From Halomonas sp. (GTDB lineage Bacteria > Pseudomonadota > Gammaproteobacteria > Pseudomonadales > Halomonadaceae), in contig NZ_JAGOBJ010000004.1 in the NCBI RefSeq assembly GCF_017983445.1, positions 186,001 to 250,000 on the forward strand: a stretch of 64,000 bases of DNA. Direction: 5' to 3'. The notes below the pieces were generated by a model. The model ran no database searches and had not been told where the DNA came from. It was given only the letters and a program-made list of their open reading frames with translations. Below are positions 52,988 through 62,936 of this stretch, in pieces (positions within the stretch are counted from its first letter, which is position 1; the number at the start of each line of letters is the position of its first letter). Made by a program: the position numbers and the translations under genes.

Positions 52988-53785
52988 ATGCAATTGCCCA
53001 CTAATCCCTTTAAAAACATGCTGATCAAGCGCGAACCCATGTGGGGTTGCTGGGCTGGCTTCGCGACGGGATATGCCGCTGAAATAGTCGCCAACACCGG
53101 ATTTGATTGGCTACTAATCGATGGTGAGCATGCCCCGAATACGGTGCCTACCATTTTGGCCCAGCTTCAGGCCGTGGCGCCTTACTCGTCTGCCCCCGTT
53201 GTGCGTAGCGTTAACCATGACCCTGCGTTGATCAAGCAGTTACTGGATATAGGCACGCAAACATTAATGGTGCCGATGGTGGAAAGTGCTGAGCAAGCGG
53301 CCGCGCTGGTACGGGCGACGCGATATCCGCCGCATGGCATGCGTGGCGTGGGCGGTGGGCTGGTGCGCGCAACCCGATGGGACGGCGTGGATGACTACCT
53401 GAACAAGGCGCATGAGTCGCTTTGCCTGATTGTTCAAGTTGAGTCACCTAAAGGTGTTGAGCAGGCAGAAGCCATTGCCGCCACCGACGGCGTCGATGCG
53501 GTTTTTATTGGTCCGGCAGATCTCTCGGTGGGAATGGGCTATCCCGGCAATCCTGGTCACCCTGATGTCCAGAGTGCGATACAGAAAGTGATTAGAACGG
53601 TTCATGCAGCAGGCAAGCCGGTAGGAATTTTGGCTCCGCTCGAGGAGGATGCGCGTCGCTATCAGGCATTAGGTTGTCAGTTTATTGCGGTAGGCATTGA
53701 TATCAGCCTGCTCCGTCAGGGGGCGCTGGCAACGCTTGCCCGCTATAAAGAGCTGCCTTCCCAGTCGTCATCCAGAACGTACTGA
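52988..53785 (+). CDS. HpaI/HpcH-family class II aldolase (GarL-like)
   Basis: 265 residues. Catalytic and metal residues: H48 (LLIDGEHAPN), R73 (PVVRSVNHDP), E152 (QVESPKG) and D178 (FIGPADLSVGMG). Metal-dependent retro-aldol cleavage of 4-hydroxy-2-keto acids to pyruvate plus an aldehyde. In the GarD-GarL-GarR scheme the substrate would be 5-keto-4-deoxyglucarate. AAGGAG lies seven bases before ATG 52988; an upstream ATG at 52984 is out of frame and closes at once. Inserted between the two tctC copies. Confidence 0.87.
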   Translation: MQLPTNPFKNMLIKREPMWGCWAGFATGYAAEIVANTGFDWLLIDGEHAPNTVPTILAQLQAVAPYSSAPVVRSVNHDPALIKQLLDIGTQTLMVPMVESAEQAAALVRATRYPPHGMRGVGGGLVRATRWDGVDDYLNKAHESLCLIVQVESPKGVEQAEAIAATDGVDAVFIGPADLSVGMGYPGNPGHPDVQSAIQKVIRTVHAAGKPVGILAPLEEDARRYQALGCQFIAVGIDISLLRQGALATLARYKELPSQSSSRTY

Positions 53786-53852
53786 TATTAAACGCTTTAA
53801 CCCACTTCATAACGATAAAACGTAGGTAGGCACTTACCAGAGGATATTGAAA

Positions 53853-54839
53853 ATGATAACGACAAACCATTCTCTCAAAACCCTTCTTGCTTCCAGTGTA
53901 GCGGCGGTGGTTATGGTCGCCTCTGGCTCTGCCTTGGCGGATTATCCAGAACGCCCCATTACGCTGATTGTGCCTTGGGCTGCAGGCGGCGGTACTGATG
54001 CAACAGCGCGCACCATTGCTCGCGCCCTGGAAGAGGAGTTGGGCCAGAACGTCAACGTGGTGAATCGTACCGGCGGCAGCGGCGTAGTTGGGCATACTGC
54101 CATGCTTAACGCCGCGCCTGACGGCTACACGCTCGGCTTAGCCACTGTTGAAGTTAACACGATGCATTGGCAAGGCCTGACAGCGCTTACCTATGAAGAC
54201 TTTACGCCCATTGCGCAGATCAACTACGACTCCCCGGGTATTCAGGTTGCCGCTGATTCTTCATACGAAAGTCTGGATGCGTTGATGGAAGCTGTACGTA
54301 CTGAGCCGAAAGGTAGCTTTACCGCTTCGGGAACCGGGCAGGGCGGTATCTGGCATCTAGCCTTTACAGGCTTTTTGATGGACCAAGATATTCCCGCCGA
54401 TCAGGTTATCTGGGTCCCCAGCGAAGGTTCGGCGCCCGCGATGACGGAGTTGGTATCTGGAGGGATCGATATTGTTTCTACGTCGGTGCCTGAGGCGCGT
54501 TCGATGATCGAGGCGGAACGTGTAAAAAGTTTTGCCGTCATGGCCGCAGAGCGTCTTTCAGCCTTCCCCGATATTCCTACTACCCACGAGCTTGTGGGTA
54601 GTGACTACCAAGTCGGTGCGTGGCGAGGCATCGTTGGGCCTAAAGGCATGGACCCTGAAGTAGTCGCAACCTTGGAGTCCGCATTAGAGACTGCTTACAA
54701 CAGTGAAACCTATCAAGGGTTCATGGACAAACAAGGGTTTGGTACCGAGTGGCGTAACGCGGAAGATTTCGGGCAACTCATGGAAGAGATGGACGGCATT
54801 CTCGGTGAAATTGTTGAACAAGTTGGCTTAGCTAACTAA
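53853..54839 (+). CDS. tctC: TTT transporter periplasmic receptor (TctC family), copy 2
   Basis: 328 residues with a signal peptide of about 27. Nearly the same protein as copy 1: about 53 substitutions and one two-residue gap by hand alignment, with identical PITLIVPWAAGGGTDATARTIA and C-terminal EQVGLAN. Differences cluster in the middle and C-terminal lobe, so ligand range may differ. GAGGA is eight bases before ATG 53853. Directly followed by tctB and tctA. Confidence 0.9.
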   Translation: MITTNHSLKTLLASSVAAVVMVASGSALADYPERPITLIVPWAAGGGTDATARTIARALEEELGQNVNVVNRTGGSGVVGHTAMLNAAPDGYTLGLATVEVNTMHWQGLTALTYEDFTPIAQINYDSPGIQVAADSSYESLDALMEAVRTEPKGSFTASGTGQGGIWHLAFTGFLMDQDIPADQVIWVPSEGSAPAMTELVSGGIDIVSTSVPEARSMIEAERVKSFAVMAAERLSAFPDIPTTHELVGSDYQVGAWRGIVGPKGMDPEVVATLESALETAYNSETYQGFMDKQGFGTEWRNAEDFGQLMEEMDGILGEIVEQVGLAN

Positions 54840-54848
54840 GGAATGACA

Positions 54849-55343
54849 ATGAGAGATATTTTTGCCGGGATAGGGTTTGTCATTGCTGGAGTTGTGACGA
54901 TTATCACTGCTCAGCAATTTCCTACGCTACCAAGCTTACAGTATGGGCCTTCGCTTTTTCCTTCCATTGTAGGTGGAGGATTCTGTATCGGTGGTACCGT
55001 CCTTATCTTTAATGCGCTATGGCATAGAAGAAAAGCTTTTGCTCAGCCAGTACAGGATAACCTGGTAATAGCTGACGCACCGCCTAATAAGCCGACCTGG
55101 ATGATGTTGTTACCACCTATAGCGATTGTCTTTTATATCATGGCAAGTGATTACATTGGTGCAATGCTAACAATAATGGTCATCATGTTTTCACTCATGT
55201 TATTGAGAAAAACATTACTTTATGTAGCGTTGGCAACCTCTCTAGTTGTGTCAACTGCCATTTACTTTATTTTTTCTCATTACCTACTTATTCCATTGCC
55301 ACAAGGTGTTTTATTAGAGGGTGGTTTGCCATGGATATTTTAA
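54849..55343 (+). CDS. tctB: TTT transporter small membrane subunit (TctB family)
   Basis: 164 residues with four hydrophobic segments and the loop LPSLQYGPSLFPSIVGGGFCIGG typical of TctB. ATG 54849 fits the AAGGA at the end of tctC better than the ATG at 54843. It overlaps tctA by 13 bases. AT-richer than the receptor genes. Confidence 0.85.
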   Translation: MRDIFAGIGFVIAGVVTIITAQQFPTLPSLQYGPSLFPSIVGGGFCIGGTVLIFNALWHRRKAFAQPVQDNLVIADAPPNKPTWMMLLPPIAIVFYIMASDYIGAMLTIMVIMFSLMLLRKTLLYVALATSLVVSTAIYFIFSHYLLIPLPQGVLLEGGLPWIF

Positions 55344-56836
55344 TGAATGGAGTGGGGCTGGTTTTAAATTTTGATACCATACTGGTTATTTTAGCAGCCT
55401 CTTTGTTTGGTATATTTGTTGGTGCAGTGCCCGGCCTTACAGCAACGATGGCTGTAGCGCTACTAGTACCTTTGACCTTTTATATGGATACTATTCCTGC
55501 GATTGCTGCCATTGTAACGACATCCGCTATGGCAATATTTGCGGGCGACATTCCGAGCACATATCTCAATATACCGGGCACACCAGCCTCCGCCGCTTAT
55601 GTGGGTGAATCGCATGCCTTAGCAAAAAAAGGCAGAGCAAGAGAAGCCCTAGGTATTAATTTGGTATGTTCTATTTTTGGCGGTATATTTGGAACTATTA
55701 TTTTATTTGTCGTTGCTCAATCCCTTGCTGAAGTGGCGCTAAAGTTTAGTGCATTTGAGTACTTTTGGCTGGCTGTGCTGGGGCTCAGCTGTTCAATTTT
55801 TATTTCAGTAGGTTCTAGAACTAAAGCTTTTCTTTCTCTGCTTTTTGGTATTCTGCTGTCAACCGTAGGGTTGGATATGATGAGCGGGGCTCCTCGCTTT
55901 ACGTTTGGGATTCCCGATCTTATGGGAGGCGTTAATTTCATCCCTGTTATGATCGGTATGTTTGCTCTCAATGAACTGATGAATTATTACGGTTCAAAAT
56001 CAGAGAAAAAAACCATCGGCATTATCGATAAAGATAGCGTTTTCCATAACGTACCTAGGCATATTAAACGCTATTGGCGCAATATGGTGCGTGGCAGTAC
56101 AATTGGTACATTGATTGGTGCATTACCCGGTGCAGGTGCGGATATTGCGGCTTGGATCTCATATGGTGTGGGGAAAGGCAGATCAAAAGACAGTTCTAAA
56201 TATGGCACTGGTAATATAGAGGGTATCGTAGACGCTAGCTCGGCTAATAATTCAGGTATCAGTGGCGCATGGGTGCCCGCTCTGGTCTTCGGTATTCCTG
56301 GCGACTCTATTACCGCTATTGTAATTGGCGTTTTATATATGAAAGGGATGAATCCTGGGCCCACCATTTTTATGGATGGAAGCGGGTTAATCTACGCACT
56401 TTTCATTGTGTTTATCCTGGCTAATCTGATGATGCTACCGATTGGATATATGGCGATTAGATTATCAAAGTTATTCATTCTGACACCCAGCCGAATATTG
56501 ATGCCTATTATATTATGCTTTTGCATTGTGGGCGCTTTCGCGATCAATAATAGCGTTGTGGATATTTGGTTAATGCTCATTGTTGGGCTTGTGACCTATT
56601 TGTTAGCCGTTAATAACTTCCCTATGGCGCCAGCCATACTCGGTTTGGTACTAGGCCCCGTTGTGGAAAACAACTTCATGAGCGCCATGCTGCGAACCGG
56701 TGGCGACCTCACCAGCTTCTTTGCAAGGCCCATCAGTGCAGGGCTTGGCATCGCAGTCATCCTGCTTTGGTGCTCACCGTTGTTGATTAAGGCTTATCGC
56801 TATCAAAAGCAAAAATCCGCGCGAGCCTCTTTATGA
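55331..56836 (+). CDS. tctA: TTT transporter large membrane subunit (TctA family)
   Basis: 501 residues with about 11-12 membrane segments. TctA hallmarks: FVGAVPGLTATMAVALLVPLTFYMD, GDIPSTYLNIPGTPASAAYVGESHALAKKGRAREALG, IGALPGAGADIAAWISYG and ANNSGISGAWVPALVFGIPGDSITAIVIGVLYMKGMNPGP. Proton/sodium-driven carboxylate importer subunit. Converges on the LysR gene with 51 bases between. Confidence 0.92.
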   Translation: MDILMNGVGLVLNFDTILVILAASLFGIFVGAVPGLTATMAVALLVPLTFYMDTIPAIAAIVTTSAMAIFAGDIPSTYLNIPGTPASAAYVGESHALAKKGRAREALGINLVCSIFGGIFGTIILFVVAQSLAEVALKFSAFEYFWLAVLGLSCSIFISVGSRTKAFLSLLFGILLSTVGLDMMSGAPRFTFGIPDLMGGVNFIPVMIGMFALNELMNYYGSKSEKKTIGIIDKDSVFHNVPRHIKRYWRNMVRGSTIGTLIGALPGAGADIAAWISYGVGKGRSKDSSKYGTGNIEGIVDASSANNSGISGAWVPALVFGIPGDSITAIVIGVLYMKGMNPGPTIFMDGSGLIYALFIVFILANLMMLPIGYMAIRLSKLFILTPSRILMPIILCFCIVGAFAINNSVVDIWLMLIVGLVTYLLAVNNFPMAPAILGLVLGPVVENNFMSAMLRTGGDLTSFFARPISAGLGIAVILLWCSPLLIKAYRYQKQKSARASL

Positions 56837-56887
56837 TGATAGCGGTAACCTGGCTTTAAAGGGGGGCAATGTTAACCGTGGGGCGGT

Positions 56888-57838
56888 TCAGGTGCGTAAA
56901 GACGCTTGAGAGATAACCTCTCGAAGGGTGCTCATCAGCGCCGCCGCTCCAGGGGAAAGCCGCTGGTGGCGTAAACTTACCAGGCCATAAGGCTGTACGC
57001 TGAGCGTTTCGCTGAACGGGAGTAGATGAAAACGCTGCGGCGGGCAAAGCAGGTCAGCGGTTTCACGGGTGGTCACCGTAATGGTGTCGGATTTATCAAC
57101 CAGCGCCAGAGATACCAACAAATCCGCAGTGTTGACGATTTGCCTGGGCGGGGCTACCTGATGATGAAGGAACAGACTGTCAACACGCTGGCGCATCAGC
57201 GCGCCGGGTGGTTGCAGTGACCATGGGTAGGCAGCCATATCGGCAAGCTGCAAAGACGTTTTGCCTGCCAGAGGGTGCCCTTCACGGCACACAAAACACA
57301 GCTCCTCTTCACCGATCTCCTCAAACACAAAGTGCTCTATATTGCTGCCTGGAGGAATACGGGTGATGGCAAAATCCAGCTCACCCTCAAGCAGGCGTGG
57401 TACCAGCGCTTTGCTAACGTCTACTTCCACACTGATTTTAAGTTCCGGGCGGTCTCGCTGAACACGTTCAATGGCGCTGGTGAGTAACGTAACCGCAGGT
57501 GCCATTACGGTTCCGACCGCCACGGTGCCCAGGTTACCGTCGCGCAGTGCGGTCAGCTCTTCTCCGGTATGACGCAACGCCGACAGCACGCTATGCGCGT
57601 GGCGAATCATCACCTCTCCATACCAGTTGGGCGTTAGCCCCCGCGGCTGACGATCAAACAAGCGCACACCCAGGTTGGCTTCCAGGTCACTGAGCAGTTT
57701 GGAGGCGGCAGGCTGGCTCATCTTTAGCATGGCGGCAGCACGGTGCAGGTTGCGCTGTTCATCAAGCGCTAAAAATAGCTGAAAATGACGCAACTTTAGT
57801 CGTGCGTGAAGAAACCAGTTCTCGTCAAGGACGCCCAT
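56888..57838 (-). CDS. LysR-family transcriptional regulator
   Basis: 316 residues. HTH at about 14-73 (FLALDEQRNLHRAAAMLKMSQPAASKLLSDLEANLGVRLFDRQPRGL) and an effector domain. The HTH resembles the GbpR/CbbR-like group of sugar regulators. Divergent from the aldose epimerase-araFGH operon (156-base gap 57839-57994), so it probably controls arabinose uptake genes, not the TTT operon it converges with. Confidence 0.88.
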   Translation of the reverse strand: MGVLDENWFLHARLKLRHFQLFLALDEQRNLHRAAAMLKMSQPAASKLLSDLEANLGVRLFDRQPRGLTPNWYGEVMIRHAHSVLSALRHTGEELTALRDGNLGTVAVGTVMAPAVTLLTSAIERVQRDRPELKISVEVDVSKALVPRLLEGELDFAITRIPPGSNIEHFVFEEIGEEELCFVCREGHPLAGKTSLQLADMAAYPWSLQPPGALMRQRVDSLFLHHQVAPPRQIVNTADLLVSLALVDKSDTITVTTRETADLLCPPQRFHLLPFSETLSVQPYGLVSLRHQRLSPGAAALMSTLREVISQASLRT

Positions 57839-57994
57839 GAAATAAGCCTTTTAATGTTATTGATAGCAATAAAGGTATCGAAACTGACGCATTTGCATAT
57901 TGGTTGGTTATGGTAGAGCTGTCTACTGTAAGGCGTGTAATAGCGACGAACATGTCGCGTTAATAACAACAATAAACATAACAGGAGACAGGTA

Positions 57995-59224
57995 ATGCCT
58001 ATCATGCACGGCCCAAGAAGCCGCGTGGGTTCAATACTGCTGAGTGCAGGCATGGCTGCGTTATCAATAAACGTGGCCCAGGCGCAAACGGATAAGGAAC
58101 CCATGACAAATAGTGAAACAGAGCACGGCGTTGGCAAATCCGTGTTTGGCCAGTTGCCCGATGATCGTCAAGTGGACGTTTATCAACTGACTAACGCAAG
58201 CGGTATTGAACTACGGGTGGCCAACTATGGCGGTACGATCCTTTCACTAAAGACGCCTGACCGAGAGGGCAATGTCGACGATATCGTGCTGGGATTCGAT
58301 TCGCTGGACGAGTATCTATCCGATGAGTATCGCAAGGCTAACCTTTACTTTGGCGCTATTATTGGGCGCTACGGAAACCGTATTGCCTATGGGCAGTTCA
58401 CGCTTGAAGGGGAAACCTACTCGCTTGCCACCAACGATGGCGACAACCATCTTCATGGCGGTCAACAGGGTTTCGATAGGGTGCTTTGGCAGGCCGAGCC
58501 GTTTAAGAGTGACGAAGGTACTGGGCTTGCACTGCGCTATACCAGCGAAGATGGCGAAGAAGGCTACCCTGGACGACTGGAAATAGAAGTAACTTATACC
58601 CTGACCGATGACGATACCTTGATCGTTGATTATCAAGCAGAGTCCGACAAGGCAACGCCCATCAACCTTACCCAGCATAGCTATTTCAACCTCAAGGGTG
58701 AGGGAAACGACTCCATTCTTGATCATCAGCTTATGCTCAATGCCGATGCCTTTACCCCGGTAAGTGAGTCGTTAATCCCGACGGGTGAGCTGCGCGATGT
58801 TGCGGACACGCCATTCGATTTTACCCAGGCCACGCCCATTGGCGAGCGCATCGAGCAAGATAACGAACAGCTGAGCTTTGGCCAGGGCTACGACCATAAC
58901 TTTGTGCTTAACCGCGATAACACCGAGCGAGGTGATCTGGTGATGGCGGCTAAAGTGTGGGAACCACAAAGCGGGCGGATGCTGGAAATTGAAACCACCG
59001 AGCCCGGTATTCAGTTCTATTCGGGTAACTTTTTAGCGGGTGATCTGACTGGTAAAGGCGGCCAAGCCTACCCGCAGCGCTCAGGCTTTGCACTGGAAAC
59101 TCAGCACTTCCCCGACTCACCTAATCAGGATGCCTTTCCCAGTACGATTATAGAGCCGGGAGAGCGCTACCAGTCACGCACCGTCTTCCGCTTTTCTGTC
59201 CAGGACGATATAGGCTCAAGCTGA
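57995..59224 (+). CDS. galM: Aldose 1-epimerase with signal peptide
   Basis: 409 residues, about 60 longer than cytosolic GalM because of an N-terminal signal peptide (SILLSAGMAALSINVAQAQ, cleavage near residue 30) and linker. GalM fold: NYGGTILSLKTPDREG, GAIIGRYGNRIAYGQF, HLHGGQQGFDRVLW, catalytic His in NLTQHSYFNLKG and catalytic Glu in TTEPGIQFYSGNF. Interconverts sugar anomers, here predicted in the periplasm. AGGAG is seven bases before ATG 57995. First gene of the araFGH operon. Confidence 0.9.
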   Translation: MPIMHGPRSRVGSILLSAGMAALSINVAQAQTDKEPMTNSETEHGVGKSVFGQLPDDRQVDVYQLTNASGIELRVANYGGTILSLKTPDREGNVDDIVLGFDSLDEYLSDEYRKANLYFGAIIGRYGNRIAYGQFTLEGETYSLATNDGDNHLHGGQQGFDRVLWQAEPFKSDEGTGLALRYTSEDGEEGYPGRLEIEVTYTLTDDDTLIVDYQAESDKATPINLTQHSYFNLKGEGNDSILDHQLMLNADAFTPVSESLIPTGELRDVADTPFDFTQATPIGERIEQDNEQLSFGQGYDHNFVLNRDNTERGDLVMAAKVWEPQSGRMLEIETTEPGIQFYSGNFLAGDLTGKGGQAYPQRSGFALETQHFPDSPNQDAFPSTIIEPGERYQSRTVFRFSVQDDIGSS

Positions 59225-59287
59225 CCAAGAGCCGCCTATGGCATCAATAACAACATCAATAATCGTTAAAACTTCAGGAGCATGGCA

Positions 59288-60283
59288 ATGGGTATGGCAA
59301 CCATTTTTACGCGTTTGGCGCTGGGTAGCGCGATCATGTTGGCCTCGCTGGGTTCAGTGCAGGCGCAAAGTGACGATGTGAAAATCGGCTTTATCGTCAA
59401 GAAGCCGGAGCAGGCGTGGTTTATTAACGAACAGCGCGCGGCCACTGAAGTAGGTGAAGAGCTCGGCTTTCAGGTCGTCCGCTTAGGCGGCGAAGACGGC
59501 CAGGAAGTGCTCAGCGCAATTGATAACCTCTACGCCCAGGGCGCGCAGGGCTTTGTCATTTGCCCACCCGATGTGCGCCTGGGGCCGGCGATCATGAACC
59601 GCGCCGAGCAGTACGGCATGAAAGTGGTTACCGTGGATGATCAGTTTGTGACCTCCAGCGGCGAGCCAATGGAAGGCGTGCCGCACCTGGGGATGTCGGG
59701 CACCAAAATCGGCCAGCAGGTAGGCGAGGCGATTGCCGCTGAAATGGAAGCGCGAGGCTGGGACCCGCAAAATGTTGGCGCATTGCGTATTACCAATAAT
59801 GAGCTGCCGACGGCCGTAGAAAGAACGGACGGTGCCACTCAGGCGCTGCTTGCCTCAGGCTTCCCGGAAGCAAATATTTTCGATGCACCTCAGCAAAGCA
59901 CGGATACCAGCGGCGCGTTTTCAGCGGCATCCCCGGTGCTTTCCCAGCGCGGCGGATACGAGCACTGGGTGATCTATGCGCTTAACGAAGAGAGCGTACT
60001 CGGTGGCGTCAGGGCGACCGAGCAGTACGGCCTGGCAGCTGAAGATGTGATTGGGGTGGGAATCAACGGCTCCGGTGCGGCATTTGCCGAGTTTTCTCGC
60101 AATAACCCTACAGGCTTTCACGGCACCGTCGCGGTCAGCTCCACCATGCACGGCCGTCAAACTGCCGAAGATCTCTATCGCTGGATTAGCGAGGATCAAG
60201 AGCCACAGGCCAATACTGAAACGACCGGTACGTTAATGACGCGTGATAACTGGGAAGACGTGCGCACCGAACTCGGCCTGTAA
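59288..60283 (+). CDS. araF: L-arabinose ABC transporter periplasmic binding protein
   Basis: 331 residues, signal peptide about 1-26. It lines up along its length with E. coli Ara[52 protein letters not shown], TNELxTA-like [14 protein letters not shown], and [16 protein letters not shown]...[13 protein letters not shown] 59288 is seven bases after AGGAG; the earlier in-frame ATG at 59282 is too close to it. Delivers arabinose to AraGH. Confidence 0.92.
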   Translation: MGMATIFTRLALGSAIMLASLGSVQAQSDDVKIGFIVKKPEQAWFINEQRAATEVGEELGFQVVRLGGEDGQEVLSAIDNLYAQGAQGFVICPPDVRLGPAIMNRAEQYGMKVVTVDDQFVTSSGEPMEGVPHLGMSGTKIGQQVGEAIAAEMEARGWDPQNVGALRITNNELPTAVERTDGATQALLASGFPEANIFDAPQQSTDTSGAFSAASPVLSQRGGYEHWVIYALNEESVLGGVRATEQYGLAAEDVIGVGINGSGAAFAEFSRNNPTGFHGTVAVSSTMHGRQTAEDLYRWISEDQEPQANTETTGTLMTRDNWEDVRTELGL

Positions 60284-60320
60284 CGCCTTTCTGTCACGGG
60301 CTACGGTGGAGAGCTCAAGT

Positions 60321-61814
60321 ATGTCTGATCCATATCTTCGCTTTGACGGTATCAGCGTGGTGTTTCCTGGCGTGCGCGCGCTGGATAGCGTGAGCTTTTC
60401 CGCCCGCACCGGCCAAGTGCATGCCCTGATGGGCGAGAACGGCGCGGGGAAGTCGACGTTGCTTAAAGTGCTTAGCGGGGTGAATCGCGTTGCGGAAGGC
60501 GCGCTCTGGATTGATGGTCAGCGCCATGTGTTCAGCAATGCCCGTGAGGCATTGCGTGAAGGGATCGCGATTATTTATCAAGAGCTTACCCTCTCGCCCA
60601 ATATGTCGGTGGCTGAAAACCTGCTGCTGGGCCAACTGCCCACCCGCCAGGGGTTTGTGAACCGGCGCCAGCTGAGGGAAAAAGCGCTGGCGATTCTCAC
60701 TGACCTTGGCGAGGGCGGCATTCATCCCTCGACCAAAGTACGCGAACTCTCGATCGGCCAGCAGCAGATGATCGAGATTGGCCGAGCGCTGCTGCGCGAT
60801 GCGCGTGTGATTGCCTTTGATGAACCCACCAGCAGCCTTTCCATTCAGGAAATCCGCCAACTTAAACGCATCGTCAAACGGCTTCGCGACGAAGGTCGGG
60901 TAGTGCTGTATGTGACCCATCGTATGGAAGAGGTGTTCGAGATGTGCGATGCGGTCACCATCTTCCGCGATGGCCAGCATATTCGCACTCATGAGGACAT
61001 GTCTGCGTTGAATCACGACCTGCTGGTCAGTGAAATGGTGGGTCGTGATATCGACGATGTTTACGGCTATCGCCCTCGCGAACAGGGCGATGTGGTCTTG
61101 GGTGTGGAAGAGATCCTGGGGCGTGGCCTAAACGCACCGGTGAGCTTTTCTGTCAAACGCGGTGAAGTGTTCGGGTTGTTTGGTTTGGTGGGGGCCGGGC
61201 GCAGCGAGCTATTGCGGCTGGTATGCGGCGTGGAAGCACCCCGGGCGGGTAGCGTGACATTCCAAGGCAAATCGCGACGTTTTAAAAGCCCTGCAGAGGC
61301 CATTCGCGCGGGCATTGCCATGTGTCCGGAAGATCGTAAATCTCAGGGCATCTTTTCGGTGGCGAGCGTCGCCGACAACCTCAATATCAGCTGCCGGCGA
61401 TTTTTTAAACGCTGGGGGATTTTCCGCCACCCCGGCCGCGAACGGCGCAACGCCGAGTTGTATATCCAGCAGCTGAGCATTAAAACGCCCAGCCACCGTA
61501 CGCCAATAGGCAAGCTCTCGGGGGGCAATCAACAGAAGGTGATTTTAGCCCGTTGGCTTTCTGAAGAGATCGATCTGTTCGTGATGGACGAACCGACGCG
61601 GGGAATCGACGTGGGCGCGCGGCGGGATATTTACGCGCTGCTTTATGATCTGGCCGAGCAGGGCAAAAGCGTCGTGGTGATCTCCAGTGATCTGGCCGAG
61701 GTGAGCTCCATCTGCGACCGGATCGCGGTAATGCGCGACGGCGAGTTGGTGGACATAGTGCCGAGGGAGTCTGCCACCCCCGAACGCCTGTTAGGGTTGG
61801 CGCTGCCAGCCTAG
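60321..61814 (+). CDS. araG: L-arabinose ABC transporter ATPase (two nucleotide-binding domains)
   Basis: 497 residues. N-terminal domain: Walker A GENGAGKS (38-45), signature [15 protein letters not shown], Walker [14 protein letters not shown]-terminal domain: relaxed Walker A GLVGAGRS, signature [15 protein letters not shown], Walker [19 protein letters not shown]. The frame opens at 60243 inside araF, but the ATG at 60321 begins the conserved protein and has GGAGAG upstream. Confidence 0.92.
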   Translation: MSDPYLRFDGISVVFPGVRALDSVSFSARTGQVHALMGENGAGKSTLLKVLSGVNRVAEGALWIDGQRHVFSNAREALREGIAIIYQELTLSPNMSVAENLLLGQLPTRQGFVNRRQLREKALAILTDLGEGGIHPSTKVRELSIGQQQMIEIGRALLRDARVIAFDEPTSSLSIQEIRQLKRIVKRLRDEGRVVLYVTHRMEEVFEMCDAVTIFRDGQHIRTHEDMSALNHDLLVSEMVGRDIDDVYGYRPREQGDVVLGVEEILGRGLNAPVSFSVKRGEVFGLFGLVGAGRSELLRLVCGVEAPRAGSVTFQGKSRRFKSPAEAIRAGIAMCPEDRKSQGIFSVASVADNLNISCRRFFKRWGIFRHPGRERRNAELYIQQLSIKTPSHRTPIGKLSGGNQQKVILARWLSEEIDLFVMDEPTRGIDVGARRDIYALLYDLAEQGKSVVVISSDLAEVSSICDRIAVMRDGELVDIVPRESATPERLLGLALPA

Positions 61815-61851
61815 GCGCAACTCTTTATCGAACAAGTTCAGGACAACCGTG

Positions 61852-62862
61852 ATGACAACGAACAAATTAACCCAAGAGGGTGCAGAACCGACCCGCCCCG
61901 CCGGGCGCCAGGGGCTGATAAAGCCGCTGCGCACGCTGTTGGATACCTCGGGGCTGATCGCCGTCTTTTTTTTACTGTTTATCGCCCTGGCCGTGTTTAT
62001 TCCTGACTTTCTTACCGGACGTAACATGGTGGGGCTGCTGCTTTCGATCACTCTGATAGGCAGCTTGGCGACCACCATGATGCTGGTATTGGCGCTGGGT
62101 GAGGTGGATCTGTCGGTGGCCTCGATCGTGGCTTTTGCAGGGGTAGTCGCGGCGGTAGTCACCTCCAGCACCGGCAGCGTTTTTATCGGCGTAATGGGCG
62201 GCATCGTTGCCGGGGGCGCAGTGGGCGCCTTTAACGGGTTCGTGATTGCCAAGTTTGGCATTAACTCGCTGATTGCGACATTGGCCGCGATGGAGTTTGT
62301 GCGTGGGCTTGCCTATATCACCTCGGGTGGCGATGCGGTGATGATCACCGTGCCGGGCTTCTTTGACCTTGGCAGCGCTTCGTTTTTAGGTCTGACGCTG
62401 CCGGTATGGACCATGCTGGCCTGCTTTGTGATCTTTGGCGTGGTACTCAATATGACCGCCTTCGGACGTAACGTGTTGGCCACCGGCGGTAATTCAGAAG
62501 CCGCGTCGCTCGCGGGGGTCAATGTCCGTCGCCTCAAGATTATTGTCTTCGGTCTTCAAGGTGTGGTGGCGGGCGTTGTAGGTGTACTTCTAGCTTCGCG
62601 CATGGGGCTGGGGGATCCCAATACCTCCATGGGGTTGGAGCTTGCGGTCATTTCTGCCTGTGTATTGGGCGGGGTGGCGCTATCGGGTGGCGTTGCCACC
62701 ATCACTGGAGTCGTCGTCGGCGTACTGATCATGGGCTGTGTGCAGAACGCCATGGGGCTGCTTAACGTGCCGACCTTCTATCAATACCTGGTACGCGGAG
62801 CGATTTTGCTGCTGGCGGTGATGTTTGACCGCTGGAAACAGACCCGCCGTCAGCGAGCCTGA
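61852..62862 (+). CDS. araH: L-arabinose ABC transporter permease
   Basis: 336 residues with eight to ten membrane segments and the family motif LALGEVDLSVASIVAFAGVVAA, GRNVLATGGNSEAASLAGVNVRR. AGGA lies eight bases before ATG 61852. Forms the membrane channel for AraFG; the aldonate dehydratase gene follows 74 bases later and is probably in the same operon. Confidence 0.91.
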   Translation: MTTNKLTQEGAEPTRPAGRQGLIKPLRTLLDTSGLIAVFFLLFIALAVFIPDFLTGRNMVGLLLSITLIGSLATTMMLVLALGEVDLSVASIVAFAGVVAAVVTSSTGSVFIGVMGGIVAGGAVGAFNGFVIAKFGINSLIATLAAMEFVRGLAYITSGGDAVMITVPGFFDLGSASFLGLTLPVWTMLACFVIFGVVLNMTAFGRNVLATGGNSEAASLAGVNVRRLKIIVFGLQGVVAGVVGVLLASRMGLGDPNTSMGLELAVISACVLGGVALSGGVATITGVVVGVLIMGCVQNAMGLLNVPTFYQYLVRGAILLLAVMFDRWKQTRRQRA

Positions 62863-62936
62863 TACTAAAAATTAGATTCTACCAACCAGGTTCTACCTTT
62901 TGCTTCTATCTTCCAGTCTTGCACGGAGATTTCGCT

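Noticed and set aside
60315-61016. 233-residue minus-strand frame inside araG
   Set aside because: Antisense shadow of the first nucleotide-binding domain.
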